A stretch of 32,507 bases of DNA from Longimicrobiales bacterium (GCA_035764935.1 DASTYK010000114.1:1-32507); one strand, 5' to 3'; positions 15,023-25,539 are shown, counted from the first letter of the stretch. Translations and numbers: made by a program. Notes: generated from the letters alone by a model not told the origin.

Positions 15023-16618
15023 GTGGCAACATCTTTGGCAGCGCGCGAACTGTCGGCTCACGGGCTTCAGCCCAGCCAGCCGGTCTACTGGAACCTCGCG
15101 GCCGCTGCACTCATCGAGGAAGCGGTCCGGCGCGGCGAAGGGCAGCTCACCTCTGAAGGCGCCTTCGTTGGCATCACGACACCACATACCGGCCGCTCCC
15201 CCGACGACAAGTTCATCGTCCGCGAGCCTGAGAGCGAGGAGCGCATCGGCTGGGGCAGCGTGAACGTCCCGATCGAGCGCGAGAAGTACGAGCTGCTCCG
15301 CCGCGACGTCGAACAGTACCTGTCGTCGCGGGAGCTGTTCGTCAACGACCTGTGGGCGGGCGCCGATCCGGAGTACCGCCTCAACGTGCGCTCGATCAGC
15401 CCCAGCGCCTGGCACACCGCGTTCGTCAACAACATGTTCATCGTCCCGGACGACGAGGCGCGCCTCGGGTTCGAGCCGGGCTTCACCATCCTGCACGCCC
15501 CCGAGTTCCAGGCCGACCCGGACCGGCACGGCACCCGCTCCAGCACCTTCATCATGCTGAGCTTCCAGGACCGTACCGTCATGATCGGCGGCACCCGCTA
15601 CGCGGGCGAGATGAAGAAGTCGATCTTCTCCGTCCTGAACTACCTGCTCCCGCTGCAGGGCGTGCTGCCGATGCACTGCTCGGCGAACATCGGGCCCAGT
15701 GACGACGTCGCGCTCTTCTTCGGCCTGTCCGGCACCGGCAAGACGACGCTATCGGCCGATCCCGAGCGCTCCCTGATCGGCGACGACGAGCACGGCTGGT
15801 CCGAGAACGGCGTGTTCAACTTCGAGGGCGGCAACTACGCCAAGGTCATCCGCCTCTCCGCCGAGGGCGAGCCGCTCATCTACGCGGCCAGCCGCCGCTT
15901 CGGCGCGGTGCTCGAGAACGTGGTCATGGACCCGCAGACGCGCGTCCCCGACTTCGACGACGATTCCAATACCGAGAACACGCGCTCGTCGTACCCGATA
16001 TCGTTCATCCCCGGCGCCGCACGCCCCAGCGTGGGGGGGCACCCGAAGAACGTGATCTTGCTGACCGCCGACGCGTTCGGCGTGCTGCCGCCGATCTCCA
16101 AGCTCACGCACGAACAGGCGATGTACCATTTCCTGTCCGGCTACACCGCAAAGGTCGCCGGCACCGAGCGCGGCATCACCGAGCCCAAGGCCGCGTTCAG
16201 CACCTGCTTCGGCGCACCGTTCCTGCCGCTCCCGCCGTCCGTCTATGCGGAGATGCTCGGCCAGAAGCTCGCGCAGCACGGCGCGCAGTGCTGGCTCGTC
16301 AACACCGGCTGGACCGGCGGCGCCTACGGCAGCGGCACCCGCATGTCGCTCCACCACACCCGCGCCATGGTGCACGCCGCCCTGCGCGGCCTGCTCGATG
16401 ACGTGGAGACCGTCGTGGATCCCGTCTTCGGCCTGCACGTTCCGAAGCACATCCGCGGCGTGCCCGACGCCGTCCTCCAGCCGCGCAACACCTGGAAGGA
16501 CAAGGACGCCTACGACGCCCAGGCCGCAAAGCTAGCGAACATGTTCCGCGAGAACTTCAGGAAGTACGAGGACTCGGTGAGCGAGGAAGTGCGCAAGGCC
16601 GGCCCGGTAACGGGCTGA
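15023..16618 (+). CDS. pckA: ATP-dependent phosphoenolpyruvate carboxykinase
   Basis: A 531-residue cytosolic enzyme converting oxaloacetate and ATP to phosphoenolpyruvate, CO2 and ADP, the entry step of gluconeogenesis from C4 acids. Signature stretches are all present. They include [14 protein letters not shown], the [16 protein letters not shown] substrate/metal region, kinase-1a P-loop [11 protein letters not shown], kinase-2 type GDDEHGW, the NFEGGNYAK motif, and [16 protein letters not shown] near the C terminus. Its size fits the ATP-type family. GTG at 15023 follows AGAGG with good spacing. It has its own promoter and terminator, so is monocistronic. It fits with ackA and a YfcC carrier elsewhere in the window as C2/C4-acid metabolism. 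Confidence 0.98.
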   Translation: MATSLAARELSAHGLQPSQPVYWNLAAAALIEEAVRRGEGQLTSEGAFVGITTPHTGRSPDDKFIVREPESEERIGWGSVNVPIEREKYELLRRDVEQYLSSRELFVNDLWAGADPEYRLNVRSISPSAWHTAFVNNMFIVPDDEARLGFEPGFTILHAPEFQADPDRHGTRSSTFIMLSFQDRTVMIGGTRYAGEMKKSIFSVLNYLLPLQGVLPMHCSANIGPSDDVALFFGLSGTGKTTLSADPERSLIGDDEHGWSENGVFNFEGGNYAKVIRLSAEGEPLIYAASRRFGAVLENVVMDPQTRVPDFDDDSNTENTRSSYPISFIPGAARPSVGGHPKNVILLTADAFGVLPPISKLTHEQAMYHFLSGYTAKVAGTERGITEPKAAFSTCFGAPFLPLPPSVYAEMLGQKLAQHGAQCWLVNTGWTGGAYGSGTRMSLHHTRAMVHAALRGLLDDVETVVDPVFGLHVPKHIRGVPDAVLQPRNTWKDKDAYDAQAAKLANMFRENFRKYEDSVSEEVRKAGPVTG

Positions 16619-16637
16619 GCCGGGCGCCTCGATACTC

Positions 16638-16672
16638 GAACGGGCGGCTGCCTTCAGTGGCGCCGCCCGTTC
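16638..16672 (+). terminator. Intrinsic terminator of pckA
   Basis: GAACGGGCGGC and GCCGCCCGTTC form a perfect 11-bp stem with a 13-nt loop, followed by TTTATTT, 19 bases after the stop codon. Confidence 0.93.
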
Positions 16673-16676
16673 TTTA

Positions 16677-16713
16677 TTTCACCACAGAGAGCGCCGAGGG
16701 CACTGAGCAAGAG
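16677..16713 (+). repeat. Dispersed intergenic repeat, copy C
   Basis: TTTCACCACAGAGAGCGCCG continues AGGGCACTGAGCAAGAG. It matches copies A and B and starts 4 bases after the pckA terminator stem. Confidence 0.55.
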
Positions 16714-16827
16714 TGGATAAAACCCCACCGCCCCCCACCCGCCGTCATTCCCGAAGTGTCCACCACCCAAGCGCGCAAAGCGCGCGTCTCGCACCACCCA
16801 CCGCCCACAACCCGCAGTTAAAGAAGT

Positions 16828-17820
16828 TCAGTTGCCGGCTCCCGACACAAGTACCGGCGAAGTCCGCGCCAGCCACGAATCCGGATTGATCGCGACCCGC
16901 CCGCCGTTCCGATACACCCCGAAATGCAGGTGCGGCGACGTGCCCCGCGCGTTCCCGGTGTTCCCGACGAGTCCGATGCGGTCCCCGGCCCGCACCCGTT
17001 CCCCCGGCCGCACGTCCTGCCGGTCCAGGTGCGCGTAATACAGCTCCAGGTCTTCGCCGTCGGGTCGCATCCAGATCACCTTGCCGCCGATCGGCGTGTG
17101 GCGCACCGAGATGATCACGCCGTCGGTTGCAGCCAGCACGGGCGTGCCGCGTGGCGCGAAGATGTCCACGCCTTCATGGCGGCGGCCGCCGCCGCGCGGG
17201 TCGCCCCAGTCGCTGCGGATCGCGCCGGCGTCACGCCCCTCGACCGGGAAGACGTAGCGCGATGCCGGCAGCGTGCGGTACGACGTCGCGTCCGCGATCA
17301 CGGGTGCGCCGGAAGCCCCGTCGCCCTCGATCGTGAGCTGGAACGTGCCGACCAGCCCGAGTTCCGGCTGCACGCGCAGCACGTAGCGGCCGCCATCGCG
17401 TGAGATGGTCTGGGCCCGCTGCCGGCCCGCATCGACCAGGCGAGTCTGCGAGCCCTGCTGCATGAACAGCTCGACGAACGCCGCTGCAGGATGCCCCAGT
17501 CCGGACAGTGTCGCATGCAGGCGGCCGCCGGGCACGAGGTCGAATGCGTAGGCGCCCACGGTGGTGGTCAGCTCGTCGAGCTGGTAGTAGGTGGTGTACG
17601 GGAGCTGCACGGACATCGGCGAGGCGAGCGCCCTGTCGCCTGCTTCGCTCCAGCGCGCGATCGACGGATCGGACGCGCGGGCACGCTCACGGATGTACTC
17701 GTCGCGTGCGGGTGACGACGTGGCCGGCTGCCCGCTCTCGAATGCGGGCGCGCAGGCAGCGGACAGGACGATCAGCACGTGGACGAGCCACGTGACGGCA
17801 TGCGAGCGGCAGTGCTGCAC
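16828..17820 (-). CDS. M23-family peptidase, lipoprotein
   Basis: A 330-residue cell-wall hydrolase of the LytM type. GTG at 17820 is preceded by AGGAGGA with 6-nt spacing and starts a lipoprotein signal peptide with lipobox LSAAC, so the protein should be anchored to a membrane facing the periplasm. Residues about 60-180 form a beta-rich pre-domain (FDLVPGGRLHATLSG, RYVLRVQPELGLVGTFQLTI). The M23 domain has the zinc ligands H and D in RRHEGVDIFAPRGTPV and HLHFGVYRNGG, and the conserved YYAHLD. All catalytic positions are intact, so it is expected to cut peptidoglycan cross-bridges. A related gene with the same layout plus SH3-like repeats is at 26283-27629. Confidence 0.93.
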   Translation of the reverse strand: MQHCRSHAVTWLVHVLIVLSAACAPAFESGQPATSSPARDEYIRERARASDPSIARWSEAGDRALASPMSVQLPYTTYYQLDELTTTVGAYAFDLVPGGRLHATLSGLGHPAAAFVELFMQQGSQTRLVDAGRQRAQTISRDGGRYVLRVQPELGLVGTFQLTIEGDGASGAPVIADATSYRTLPASRYVFPVEGRDAGAIRSDWGDPRGGGRRHEGVDIFAPRGTPVLAATDGVIISVRHTPIGGKVIWMRPDGEDLELYYAHLDRQDVRPGERVRAGDRIGLVGNTGNARGTSPHLHFGVYRNGGRVAINPDSWLARTSPVLVSGAGN

Positions 17821-17994
17821 CGCTTCCTCCTGTGAAACTGGTATGACACGGGGCGCTCGACACGCGGACCATCCGGGGAGGAGGGACGCCGCAAAGCCGT
17901 CGAACGCGGGCAATGTAATGCCGACGACGCCCGGCGTACAACCCTGGCGTGTCGGGGTATCGCAGCGCCCGCGTCCTGCCTAACCTTTCAGGCC

Positions 17995-19317
17995 ATGAGT
18001 GCTTCCGTCACGATCCGCGATCCGCTGTGGGACACGATCCGTGTCGACCCGGTCGCGATGCAGATCGTCGATGCGCCCGCGTTCCAGCGGCTGCGCCACA
18101 TCCGCCAGCTCGGGCTCGCCTACCTCGTGTATCCGGGCGCGACGCACACGCGCTTCGATCATGCGCTCGGCGTCTACCACCTTGCGCACCGCGCGCTCGC
18201 TGCACTGCGCGCACGCGACGCGCTCGATGGCATCGACGAATCGGACTGCGCGCTGATCCCCTTTGCGGCGCTGCTGCACGACATTGGCCATTACCCGTTC
18301 TCGCATGCGCTCGAGGAGCTGCAGGCGGACCGGATCCCTGGCCATCACGAGGCGCTCGTCGGCCGCTTCCTCGCGGACGAGACGGTCGCGGCCGCGCTCG
18401 CGCAGGTCGCGCCCGATGCTGGCCAGCAGGTCGAGATGCTGATCCGCGGCATCTCGGTGAATCCGCTCCAGGGACTCGTGAGCGGGAGCCTCGATCTCGA
18501 CAAGATCGAGTACCTGATGCGCGATGCGACCTTTGCGGGTGTGCCGTATGGCCGCGTCGACGTCGATCGCCTGCTGCACGGCCTCACACTGCTGTGCGAC
18601 GAGACCACCGGTCACTTCGAGGTCGGCGTGCACGAGAAGGGCGTCGCCGCGCTCGAGTCGCTGCTGTTCGCGAAGTACCAGATGTTCCGCAACGTGTACT
18701 GGCACCACGCGGTGCGCGCCGCGACCGTGATGTACAAGCGCATCGTGAACGACGCGCTCGATGCCGCGCTGCTCGCGCCGGACGAGCTCGTCGGCCAGAC
18801 GGACGAAGGTGTGCTGTACCTGATCGCCGGCCGTGCGGAACGCGAGGACCCGCAGGCGCAGTCCGTCGCCGCACGCGTTGGCGCGCTGCGCATGCGCCGG
18901 CTGCCCAAGCGTGCAGCCGAGGTCGTCGCGGCCGAGCTGGACGAGAACGCGATCGGTGACTGGATCGAGACGGACACGCCGCTCAAGCGGGAGGTAGAGG
19001 AGCGCATCGCGCAGGAGCTGGCACTCGCACCCGGCGACGCGTTCCTCGATTATCCGGAAAAGTCGAAGATGTTCGGGCTCGACCTGCTGGTGCAGCGGCG
19101 CACCGGAGAAGTGATCCGGCTGGGACCCGAGGGGCGCGCCGGCCTCATCGGGCTGCCCGAAGTCGCCGACGAGCTGTACCGCACGGCGCGTGTGCTCCGG
19201 TTGTTCACGCTCAACGGCAGGCGCGTCGTCGAGCCTGCCGCACTCGCACGGCTTGCGCAGCGCTCCAACGAGGAAATGATCGAGCGGCTGGAAAACGACG
19301 GGCCGCTGCTCGGCTGA
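17995..19317 (+). CDS. HD-domain phosphohydrolase (dNTPase/YwfO-like)
   Basis: A 440-residue member of the HD superfamily related to SAMHD1 and YwfO. The metal ligands are the first histidine in HTRFDHALGVYHLA, the HD pair in ALLHDIGHYPFSHALEE, and the aspartate in GSLDLDKIEYLMRDA. The start region FQRLRHIRQLGLAYLVYPGA is the usual family opening. Members hydrolyse dNTPs to nucleosides and triphosphate, or other phosphoesters; the true substrate is not predictable. It is divergent from the M23 lipoprotein gene and convergent with the cyclophilin gene. A strong hairpin overlaps its stop codon. Confidence 0.92.
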   Translation: MSASVTIRDPLWDTIRVDPVAMQIVDAPAFQRLRHIRQLGLAYLVYPGATHTRFDHALGVYHLAHRALAALRARDALDGIDESDCALIPFAALLHDIGHYPFSHALEELQADRIPGHHEALVGRFLADETVAAALAQVAPDAGQQVEMLIRGISVNPLQGLVSGSLDLDKIEYLMRDATFAGVPYGRVDVDRLLHGLTLLCDETTGHFEVGVHEKGVAALESLLFAKYQMFRNVYWHHAVRAATVMYKRIVNDALDAALLAPDELVGQTDEGVLYLIAGRAEREDPQAQSVAARVGALRMRRLPKRAAEVVAAELDENAIGDWIETDTPLKREVEERIAQELALAPGDAFLDYPEKSKMFGLDLLVQRRTGEVIRLGPEGRAGLIGLPEVADELYRTARVLRLFTLNGRRVVEPAALARLAQRSNEEMIERLENDGPLLG

Positions 19318-19328
19318 GCAGCGGCCCC
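19300..19328 (+). terminator. Hairpin overlapping the HD-protein stop codon
   Basis: GGGCCGCTGCTC and GAGCAGCGGCCC form a perfect 12-bp stem with a 4-nt loop GGCT, and the TGA stop lies at the loop-stem boundary. There is no U-tract on the plus strand, so it may be a 3'-end stabilising element rather than a strict intrinsic terminator. Confidence 0.6.
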
Positions 19329-19354
19329 CATGTCCGCGGCAGTCGACGCAGCGG

Positions 19355-19819
19355 CTACGAGATCGTCACCTTCTTCATCTTCACCTCCTCGACCGGCCGG
19401 TCGTTCCGCCCCGTCTTCACCTTGCCGATCTTCTCGACGACGTCCAGGCCGTCCGTCACGCGCCCGAAGATCGCGTGCTTGTTGTCGAGCCACGGTGTCG
19501 CCGCCAGCGTGATGAAGAACTGCGAGCCGCCCGTGTTCGGTCCCGCGTTCGCCATCGACAGGATGCCCTTGCTGTCGTGGCGCAGCTCCGGGTGGAACTC
19601 GTCCTTGATCTTGTAGCCCGGCCCGCCGGTGCCCGTCCCTTCGGGGCAGCCGCCCTGGATCATGAAACCGTCGATCACGCGGTGAAAGATCAGGTCGTCG
19701 TAATAGCCCTTCTGCGCGAGATCCGCGAAATTCTTCGCGGTGTTCGGCGCCCGGTCATCGAACAGCTCGACCGTGAAATCGCCGAGCGACGTCTCGAAAC
19801 GCGCGGTGCGGTTGCTCAT
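19355..19819 (-). CDS. Peptidyl-prolyl cis-trans isomerase, cyclophilin type
   Basis: A 154-residue cytosolic cyclophilin that speeds up proline isomerisation during folding. Residues IFHRVIDGFMIQGGCPEGTG carry the catalytic arginine and Phe-Met-Gln segment. Also present are GGPGYKIKDEF, LSMANAGPNTGGSQFFITL and LDNKHAIFGRV with the binding histidine. There is no signal peptide. ATG at 19819 has AGGAG upstream, which overlaps the stop codon of the DUF481 gene, so the two are likely co-translated. Confidence 0.96.
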   Translation of the reverse strand: MSNRTARFETSLGDFTVELFDDRAPNTAKNFADLAQKGYYDDLIFHRVIDGFMIQGGCPEGTGTGGPGYKIKDEFHPELRHDSKGILSMANAGPNTGGSQFFITLAATPWLDNKHAIFGRVTDGLDVVEKIGKVKTGRNDRPVEEVKMKKVTIS

Positions 19820-19830
19820 CGTCTGTACTC

Positions 19831-20700
19831 CTAGAGGTTGATCGTCAGGCCGGCCGTCAGGAACTGGTCCTCGCCCCCGACACCTTCCGCGGGCGTCGAG
19901 TCGAGCCGGTACTTGTAGCTGAACGTGAGCGCGAGCCGGCTGTTCAGGATCGCACTCAGCTTGGTGGTCGAGTCGATGTCGTAGTCGCCGAGCTCGTTGT
20001 GCACCGGCTTGTAGAAGGTCGTGTTCTCGACCTGCCAGCCTTCGTTCATCCGCCGCAGTGCGCGTGCACGCACCGACCACCGCGCATTGTTGCGCGTTTC
20101 CGGTGCGGGATCCGTGCCGATCGCCCGGAAGTTCTCGTACGTGTGCAGCAGCGCGAGGCTGAGCGACGCGCTCGTCACATCGCCGCGGGCGATCGTGTAC
20201 TTCGCGCCCGCGCCGCCGTCCGTGCGGAGATCGATGCGCTTGAAGGGGTCACGCTCTGCTGCCACGTAGAAGAAGGGCGACCAGCTGCCAGCAGGGAAGA
20301 GATCGAAGCTGATCGAGCTCTGCAGGTGGCGCGCAACCACCTCGTTCTCGCTCTCGCCGTAGCGGTACGACGTCGCCCACTCCAGCTCGAAGCGTTCCTT
20401 CTCCCTGTGCTCGATCGAGAACCCGGTCGAAAGCGTGATCAGGTCGGTGTTGCCGCGCGAGCCGTTGAAGCCGAACTCGAGCTGTGACATCCAGCGGTCG
20501 GGCTCGGGTTCCGGTTGCGGCATGGACGGCAGCGCCTGTGCGAGCGGTGCCGGGGCCGTCACCGGCACGCTGAGGGTGTCCGGAACGGGCGCCAGGGAAT
20601 CCGGTACGGGCGGAGCTGGCACCGTGTCCGGCTGCTGCGCGTTGAGCGCTGCCGGGAACAGAAGGCACGTAAGGACGATGGAGTACAGACGCTTCAGCAT
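19831..20700 (-). CDS. DUF481 family outer-membrane protein
   Basis: A 289-residue exported protein. It has a signal peptide (MLKRLYSIVLTCLLFPA up to ALNAQQ), then a proline-rich spacer (residues about 25-65), then a beta-barrel region starting at WMSQLEFGFNGSRGNTDLI. The paired strands (FSIEHREKERFELEWATSYR, FFYVAAERDPFKRIDLRTDG, LALTFSYKYRLDS) and C-terminal LTINL fit the DUF481/YdiY-like family, whose role is unknown. It lies 14 bases after the YfcC gene and 11 before the cyclophilin, all in one direction. Confidence 0.85.
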   Translation of the reverse strand: MLKRLYSIVLTCLLFPAALNAQQPDTVPAPPVPDSLAPVPDTLSVPVTAPAPLAQALPSMPQPEPEPDRWMSQLEFGFNGSRGNTDLITLSTGFSIEHREKERFELEWATSYRYGESENEVVARHLQSSISFDLFPAGSWSPFFYVAAERDPFKRIDLRTDGGAGAKYTIARGDVTSASLSLALLHTYENFRAIGTDPAPETRNNARWSVRARALRRMNEGWQVENTTFYKPVHNELGDYDIDSTTKLSAILNSRLALTFSYKYRLDSTPAEGVGGEDQFLTAGLTINL

Positions 20701-20714
20701 GATCCCGGCAATGG

Positions 20715-22064
20715 CTACTGCAAGCCGATCGCGATGGCGACCAGGATGGCGATGATTCCGATGGCAACGAGGCCCAGGAACAGCGGCAATACGAAGCGCA
20801 GCCAGCGGTCGTATCGAACGCCCGCCGCTGCGATCACCGCCATCAGTGCACCGTTGGTCGGCGTGATCAGCTCCGTGAGGCCTGCGCCGTACTGGTACGC
20901 CAGGATCGTAACCTGCCGCGACAGGCCAAGCAGGTCCGAGAGCGGAACCAGGATCGGCATGGTCAGCACGGCCTGCCCGCTCACGCTCGGCACCGGCACG
21001 TGCAGCAGCGCGTGCAGCCCGACCATGCCGATCGCCGACAGCCCTGCCGGCAGGCCGGCCAGCGGCTGCACCAGCCCGTTCACCAGCGTGTCCACGACCC
21101 GGCCGGACTCGAGCACGACGTAGATGGCGCTTGCGAAACCGATCAGCAGAGCGGAGAACGCCATCTCACGGAACCCCTGCACGTACGCCGCAGACGTCCC
21201 ATTGATCCCCAGCCCGCCGAGCAGGCCCGCTGTGACGCCCAGCACGAAGAACACGGCGGACATCTCGTTGAAGCCCCAGCCCCAGCGGATCAGGCCGGTA
21301 ATGAAGATGCCGAACGCCGCGACAGTGAGGGCCAGGATCAGCGTGGTGCGCGCGTCGAGCGACGATTCCGACGTATCGACCGTGGCCACATCCGGAGCCG
21401 TCGCGGTGCGGCGCGCGTGGCGGATCGTCGCGAAGATCCAGAACCCGAGCGCGGGCAGAAAGGCGGCCATGCGGAATGCCGCGCCCGAGAAGAGCGGCAC
21501 GTCGGCCAGTCGCTGCGCGATCGCGACCTGGAACGGGTTGACCGGGCTGAACGACGAGCCCAGCGACGCGGCGCCGATGCTCATCGCGACCGCGGTCACC
21601 GGGTCGAAGCCGAAGCGGCGTGTCAGGATCAGGAGCACCGGGATCAGCGCGACGATCTCTTCCTGCATGTTCTGCAGCGCGCCCGCCGTTGCGAACACGA
21701 TGCAGGAGATCGGGATCACCCACGTGCCGTGGTTCTGGAGCCGGCGCGCGAGCCGGTCGATGCCGCGTCGCAGCGCGCCCGTCTGGTCGATCACGACGAA
21801 GGCGCCGCCGACCAGGAAGACCAGCACGACCACCTCGGCCGCGTTGATGAGCCCCTGCGGAATCGCGACCAGCGCCTCGAAGGGTCCGACCGGCGCGGCC
21901 TCCACGCCCTCGTAAGTCCCGGCGACCACGACGGTTCGCCCGGTCTCCGCGTCCTCGACGCGCTGGTAGGCACCCGCCGGCAGGATCCACGTCAGCACCG
22001 CCGCCAGCAGGATGCCGGCGGTCAGCAGCGCGAGCGGATGCGGAAAGCGGTCTTCGGTGTCCAT
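20715..22064 (-). CDS. YfcC family carrier (C4-dicarboxylate anaerobic carrier-like)
   Basis: A 449-residue polytopic membrane protein of the YfcC/DcuC-like superfamily, with about 12 predicted helices. The start ATG 22064 (MDTEDRFPHPLALLTAGILL) leaves a normal cytoplasmic N terminus. Signature regions include an AGAYQRVEDAETGRTVV loop, the conserved NMQEEIVALIPVLLIL stretch, SLGSSFSPVNPFQVAIAQ and the second half motif GLTELITPTNGALMAVIAAA. The paired polar NP-rich re-entrant segments suggest an ion-coupled carrier for small acids. Substrate is not proven; the neighbouring ackA hints at acetate or related short acids. In E. coli, yfcC also lies beside ackA-pta. Confidence 0.9.
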   Translation of the reverse strand: MDTEDRFPHPLALLTAGILLAAVLTWILPAGAYQRVEDAETGRTVVVAGTYEGVEAAPVGPFEALVAIPQGLINAAEVVVLVFLVGGAFVVIDQTGALRRGIDRLARRLQNHGTWVIPISCIVFATAGALQNMQEEIVALIPVLLILTRRFGFDPVTAVAMSIGAASLGSSFSPVNPFQVAIAQRLADVPLFSGAAFRMAAFLPALGFWIFATIRHARRTATAPDVATVDTSESSLDARTTLILALTVAAFGIFITGLIRWGWGFNEMSAVFFVLGVTAGLLGGLGINGTSAAYVQGFREMAFSALLIGFASAIYVVLESGRVVDTLVNGLVQPLAGLPAGLSAIGMVGLHALLHVPVPSVSGQAVLTMPILVPLSDLLGLSRQVTILAYQYGAGLTELITPTNGALMAVIAAAGVRYDRWLRFVLPLFLGLVAIGIIAILVAIAIGLQ

Positions 22065-22196
22065 GGAGGCGGGCAGTGTGGCGGCTTCGGCCCGACCGCA
22101 CAAGGGCACTCCGACAGGGCGGCGGTGCTTCCAGCGCTCGCGTGGCGGCGGGATCGGTGCGGCGTGCGCGTGCTTTTTCGCGCTCGCCGCATTTCG

Positions 22197-22216
22197 TCTT
22201 CAGTAGCCTTCCTTCT

Positions 22217-22224
<8 letters not shown>
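22197..22224 (-). repeat. 11-bp duplication across the ackA stop codon
   Basis: TCTTCAGTAGC occurs at 22197-22207 and 22214-22224 with a 17-base period. The right copy contains the ackA stop, and the left one lies just downstream. Confidence 0.7.
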
Positions 22225-23455
<1,231 letters not shown>

Positions 23456-23627
23456 CGATTCACGTGCTCGTGGTTCACGGGTGCGCGGATAGTAGCAGGA
23501 TGCGCGCTGGGAGGAAATCGGTGGACATCACGCCGCAGCGCAGGCCACGGTGTTCATCGGGGGAAACGCAGGCGTCGTCGCGCGCAGGGAGCTCGGAAGG
23601 CTTCGCCAGGGACCCGCATGAGAAAGA

Positions 23628-23656
23628 CCGGGCCGCAGCGTTGCGCCGCGGCCCGG
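23628..23656 (-). terminator. Intrinsic terminator of the 23682-24395 gene
   Basis: CCGGGCCGC and GCGGCCCGG form a perfect 9-bp stem. On the minus strand it is followed by TCTTTCTC. The rest of 23456-23681 has no recognisable feature. Confidence 0.85.
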
Positions 23657-23681
23657 CCGTTTCGATGGCGCATGCCGGAGA

Positions 23682-24395
23682 TCAGCGGAAGCCGCCGAAG
23701 CCCACCGCAATGCCCAGGTGCACACTCAGCACGCGCGCTTCGCTCTCGATCGCATGAATCGTGATGGAGCCGTCCGGGTTGTCCTCGATGCCGCCCTCCG
23801 TGACATACGTCACTTCGCCGTTGCCGTGATAGCGCGTGCCCAGGTCGATCGAGATCGGCAGACGGCCGCGGCTCACCGGGATCATCACGCCACCGCCCAC
23901 GCTCCACTGGAAGACGGTGTCGTCGAAATTCGTGTCGCTCGCGAAGTTCTGGCCGCTGTCGTCGCCCTTTACATGCGACGTCGTCGCGAAGTAGGACAGA
24001 CCTACCGCCCCGTTCGCGTACGGGCGGATCGGTCCGCTCGGCAGCATGACCTGCGGGCCGACGCCGAGGTACGCGATGTTGTTGTCCGTCGTGACGTCGA
24101 CCGTGATGCGGCCGCCGATCGTGCCGCTCAGCGGGACTCGGAACGTCTCGTGGCCGTAGTTCATGAAGCCGCCGTCCAGCCGCAGCGCAAAGGCCGGCGC
24201 GGACTGCGGGGTCCAGGCGAAGAACCCGCCCAGTCCCCATGCATTGTTCACGTAGTTGCTGAACTCGCCCTGGGGTGCGCCGTAGATGGCGTTGAGTCCG
24301 CCACTGAAGTTGCGCGAGCGAGGTGCTTCCTGCGCCAGGACCGCTGCCGGTGCGGCGAGCGCAATCAGCAGCAGGGCGGTAATGGGCCGGTACAT
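23682..24395 (-). CDS. Outer-membrane beta-barrel protein
   Basis: A 237-residue exported protein with a signal peptide (MYRPITALLLIALAAPAA, cleaved near VLAQ). It then has a small OmpA/OmpW-like barrel of about 8 strands, including FSGGLNAIYGAPQGEFSNYV, NIAYLGVGPQVMLPSG, RPYANGAVGLSYFATT and a C-terminal GIAVGFGGFR with a final aromatic-positive tip. ATG at 24395 has AAGGAG upstream. No specific function can be given. A 7-bp inverted repeat lies 24 bases upstream. Confidence 0.85.
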   Translation of the reverse strand: MYRPITALLLIALAAPAAVLAQEAPRSRNFSGGLNAIYGAPQGEFSNYVNNAWGLGGFFAWTPQSAPAFALRLDGGFMNYGHETFRVPLSGTIGGRITVDVTTDNNIAYLGVGPQVMLPSGPIRPYANGAVGLSYFATTSHVKGDDSGQNFASDTNFDDTVFQWSVGGGVMIPVSRGRLPISIDLGTRYHGNGEVTYVTEGGIEDNPDGSITIHAIESEARVLSVHLGIAVGFGGFR

Positions 24396-24418
24396 CGGGG
24401 TGCTCCTTCAAGGGAGAG

Positions 24419-24445
24419 GCGTCGTGATACCCACTAGTACGACGC
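24419..24445 (-). promoter_or_regulatory. Inverted repeat upstream of the beta-barrel gene
   Basis: GCGTCGT (24419-24425) and ACGACGC (24439-24445) are separated by 13 bases, 24 bases upstream of the ATG at 24395. It could be an operator or a leader stem. Confidence 0.35.
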
Positions 24446-24567
24446 GAGCCCGGCCACCGGTTCCACGCGAGGTGCTGCTGCCGCACGTGGTGAAGTACCC
24501 AACCCATCCCCGGGCGGGGCGTTGCTCCTGCCGTTGCGGGCGAACGCGAAGTCTCCCCGCGGGGACG

Positions 24568-25347
24568 CTACTCCTGCGCCTCCCGGTGAAGCACGTACAC
24601 GTTCCGCTGGGCGGTGGGCAGCACCACCATGTTCAGGACGTTGACGTGCGGCGGGGCACTGGTGACGTAGTGCACGGCGTCGGCAATGTCCTCCGGCCGG
24701 AGCGGCTGAAACCCCTGGTATACCTTGCGGGCGCGCTCCTCGTCGCCGGCGAAACGGACGACCGAGAACTCGGTCTCGACCATGCCGGGGTCGATGCTCG
24801 AGACCCGGACGGGCGTGCCGACCACGTCCACGTTGATCGCCTCCGTCAGTGCCCTCACGCCGAACTTGGTCGCGTTGTAGACGTTGCCGCTTGGATAGAC
24901 CCAGTGACCGGCCGTGCTGCCGATGTTGATGATGTGCCCGCGCCCGAGACGGATCATGTGCGGGAGCACTGCGCGCGTCACGTTGAGCAGCCCCTTCAGG
25001 TTCGTGTCGATCATCCGGTCCCAGTCGTCGAAGCTGCCGTCCTGGATGCCCGACAGGCCACTGGCGAGCCCGGCATTGTTCACCAGCACGTCCGGAACGG
25101 CCTCCGCCTCCACCAGCGAGTCCACCGCTTTCAGGACCGCCGCCCGGTCACGCACATCGACGCCCGCGATGTGGACATGCCGGCCGTGCGCCGTCTCGAT
25201 CTCGTCGGCCAGGCGTGCGAGCCGCTCCGCTCGCCGGGCCCACAGCACGAGGTCGCAACCCTCCGCGGCAAACCGACGCGCACACGCCGCGCCGATGCCC
25301 GAGCTCGCGCCGGTGATCAGGATCCGCCTGCCTGCCATTGCTGTCAT
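24568..25347 (-). CDS. Short-chain dehydrogenase/reductase (YdfG-like)
   Basis: A 259-residue classical SDR using NAD(P). The cofactor motif is LITGASSGIGAACARR. The NNAG motif is in VLVNNAGLASGLSG, and the catalytic Ser, Tyr and Lys lie in IINIGSTAGHWVYPSGNVYN with the YNATKFGVRALTE helix. The post-catalytic VSSIDPGMVETEFS segment and the end resemble the NADP-dependent 3-hydroxy acid dehydrogenase YdfG. An arginine pair after the first beta strand (ARRAERL) favours NADP. ATG 25347 has GGAG upstream; a second ATG three codons later is possible. It appears to be a single gene. Confidence 0.94.
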   Translation of the reverse strand: MTAMAGRRILITGASSGIGAACARRFAAEGCDLVLWARRAERLARLADEIETAHGRHVHIAGVDVRDRAAVLKAVDSLVEAEAVPDVLVNNAGLASGLSGIQDGSFDDWDRMIDTNLKGLLNVTRAVLPHMIRLGRGHIINIGSTAGHWVYPSGNVYNATKFGVRALTEAINVDVVGTPVRVSSIDPGMVETEFSVVRFAGDEERARKVYQGFQPLRPEDIADAVHYVTSAPPHVNVLNMVVLPTAQRNVYVLHREAQE

Positions 25348-25539
25348 GGTTCAGCTCCGCACGAGGAAAGTGAGGAGCGAAAAGCTAGGAATGGGAAGCG
25401 CCGGTGGCTACCGCGCGGGAGCCGGTCGGAACGCAACGGGGCGGTCGGCGGACGGAGCGTTGTTACGTGTTGGGGCGCGGTGAATGCGAAAAGGGAGACG
25501 CATCAAGGATAGTTCGGGCCGGCGATGCTCCAGCCGAAA

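Noticed and set aside
17821-17913. Longer N terminus of the first M23 lipoprotein
   Set aside because: A GTG at 17820 with AGGAGGA begins a correct lipoprotein signal; the upstream part would bury it.
24554-24565. Palindrome TCCCCGCGGGGA as terminator of the dehydrogenase gene
   Set aside because: It has no loop or U-tract and is too short to call.
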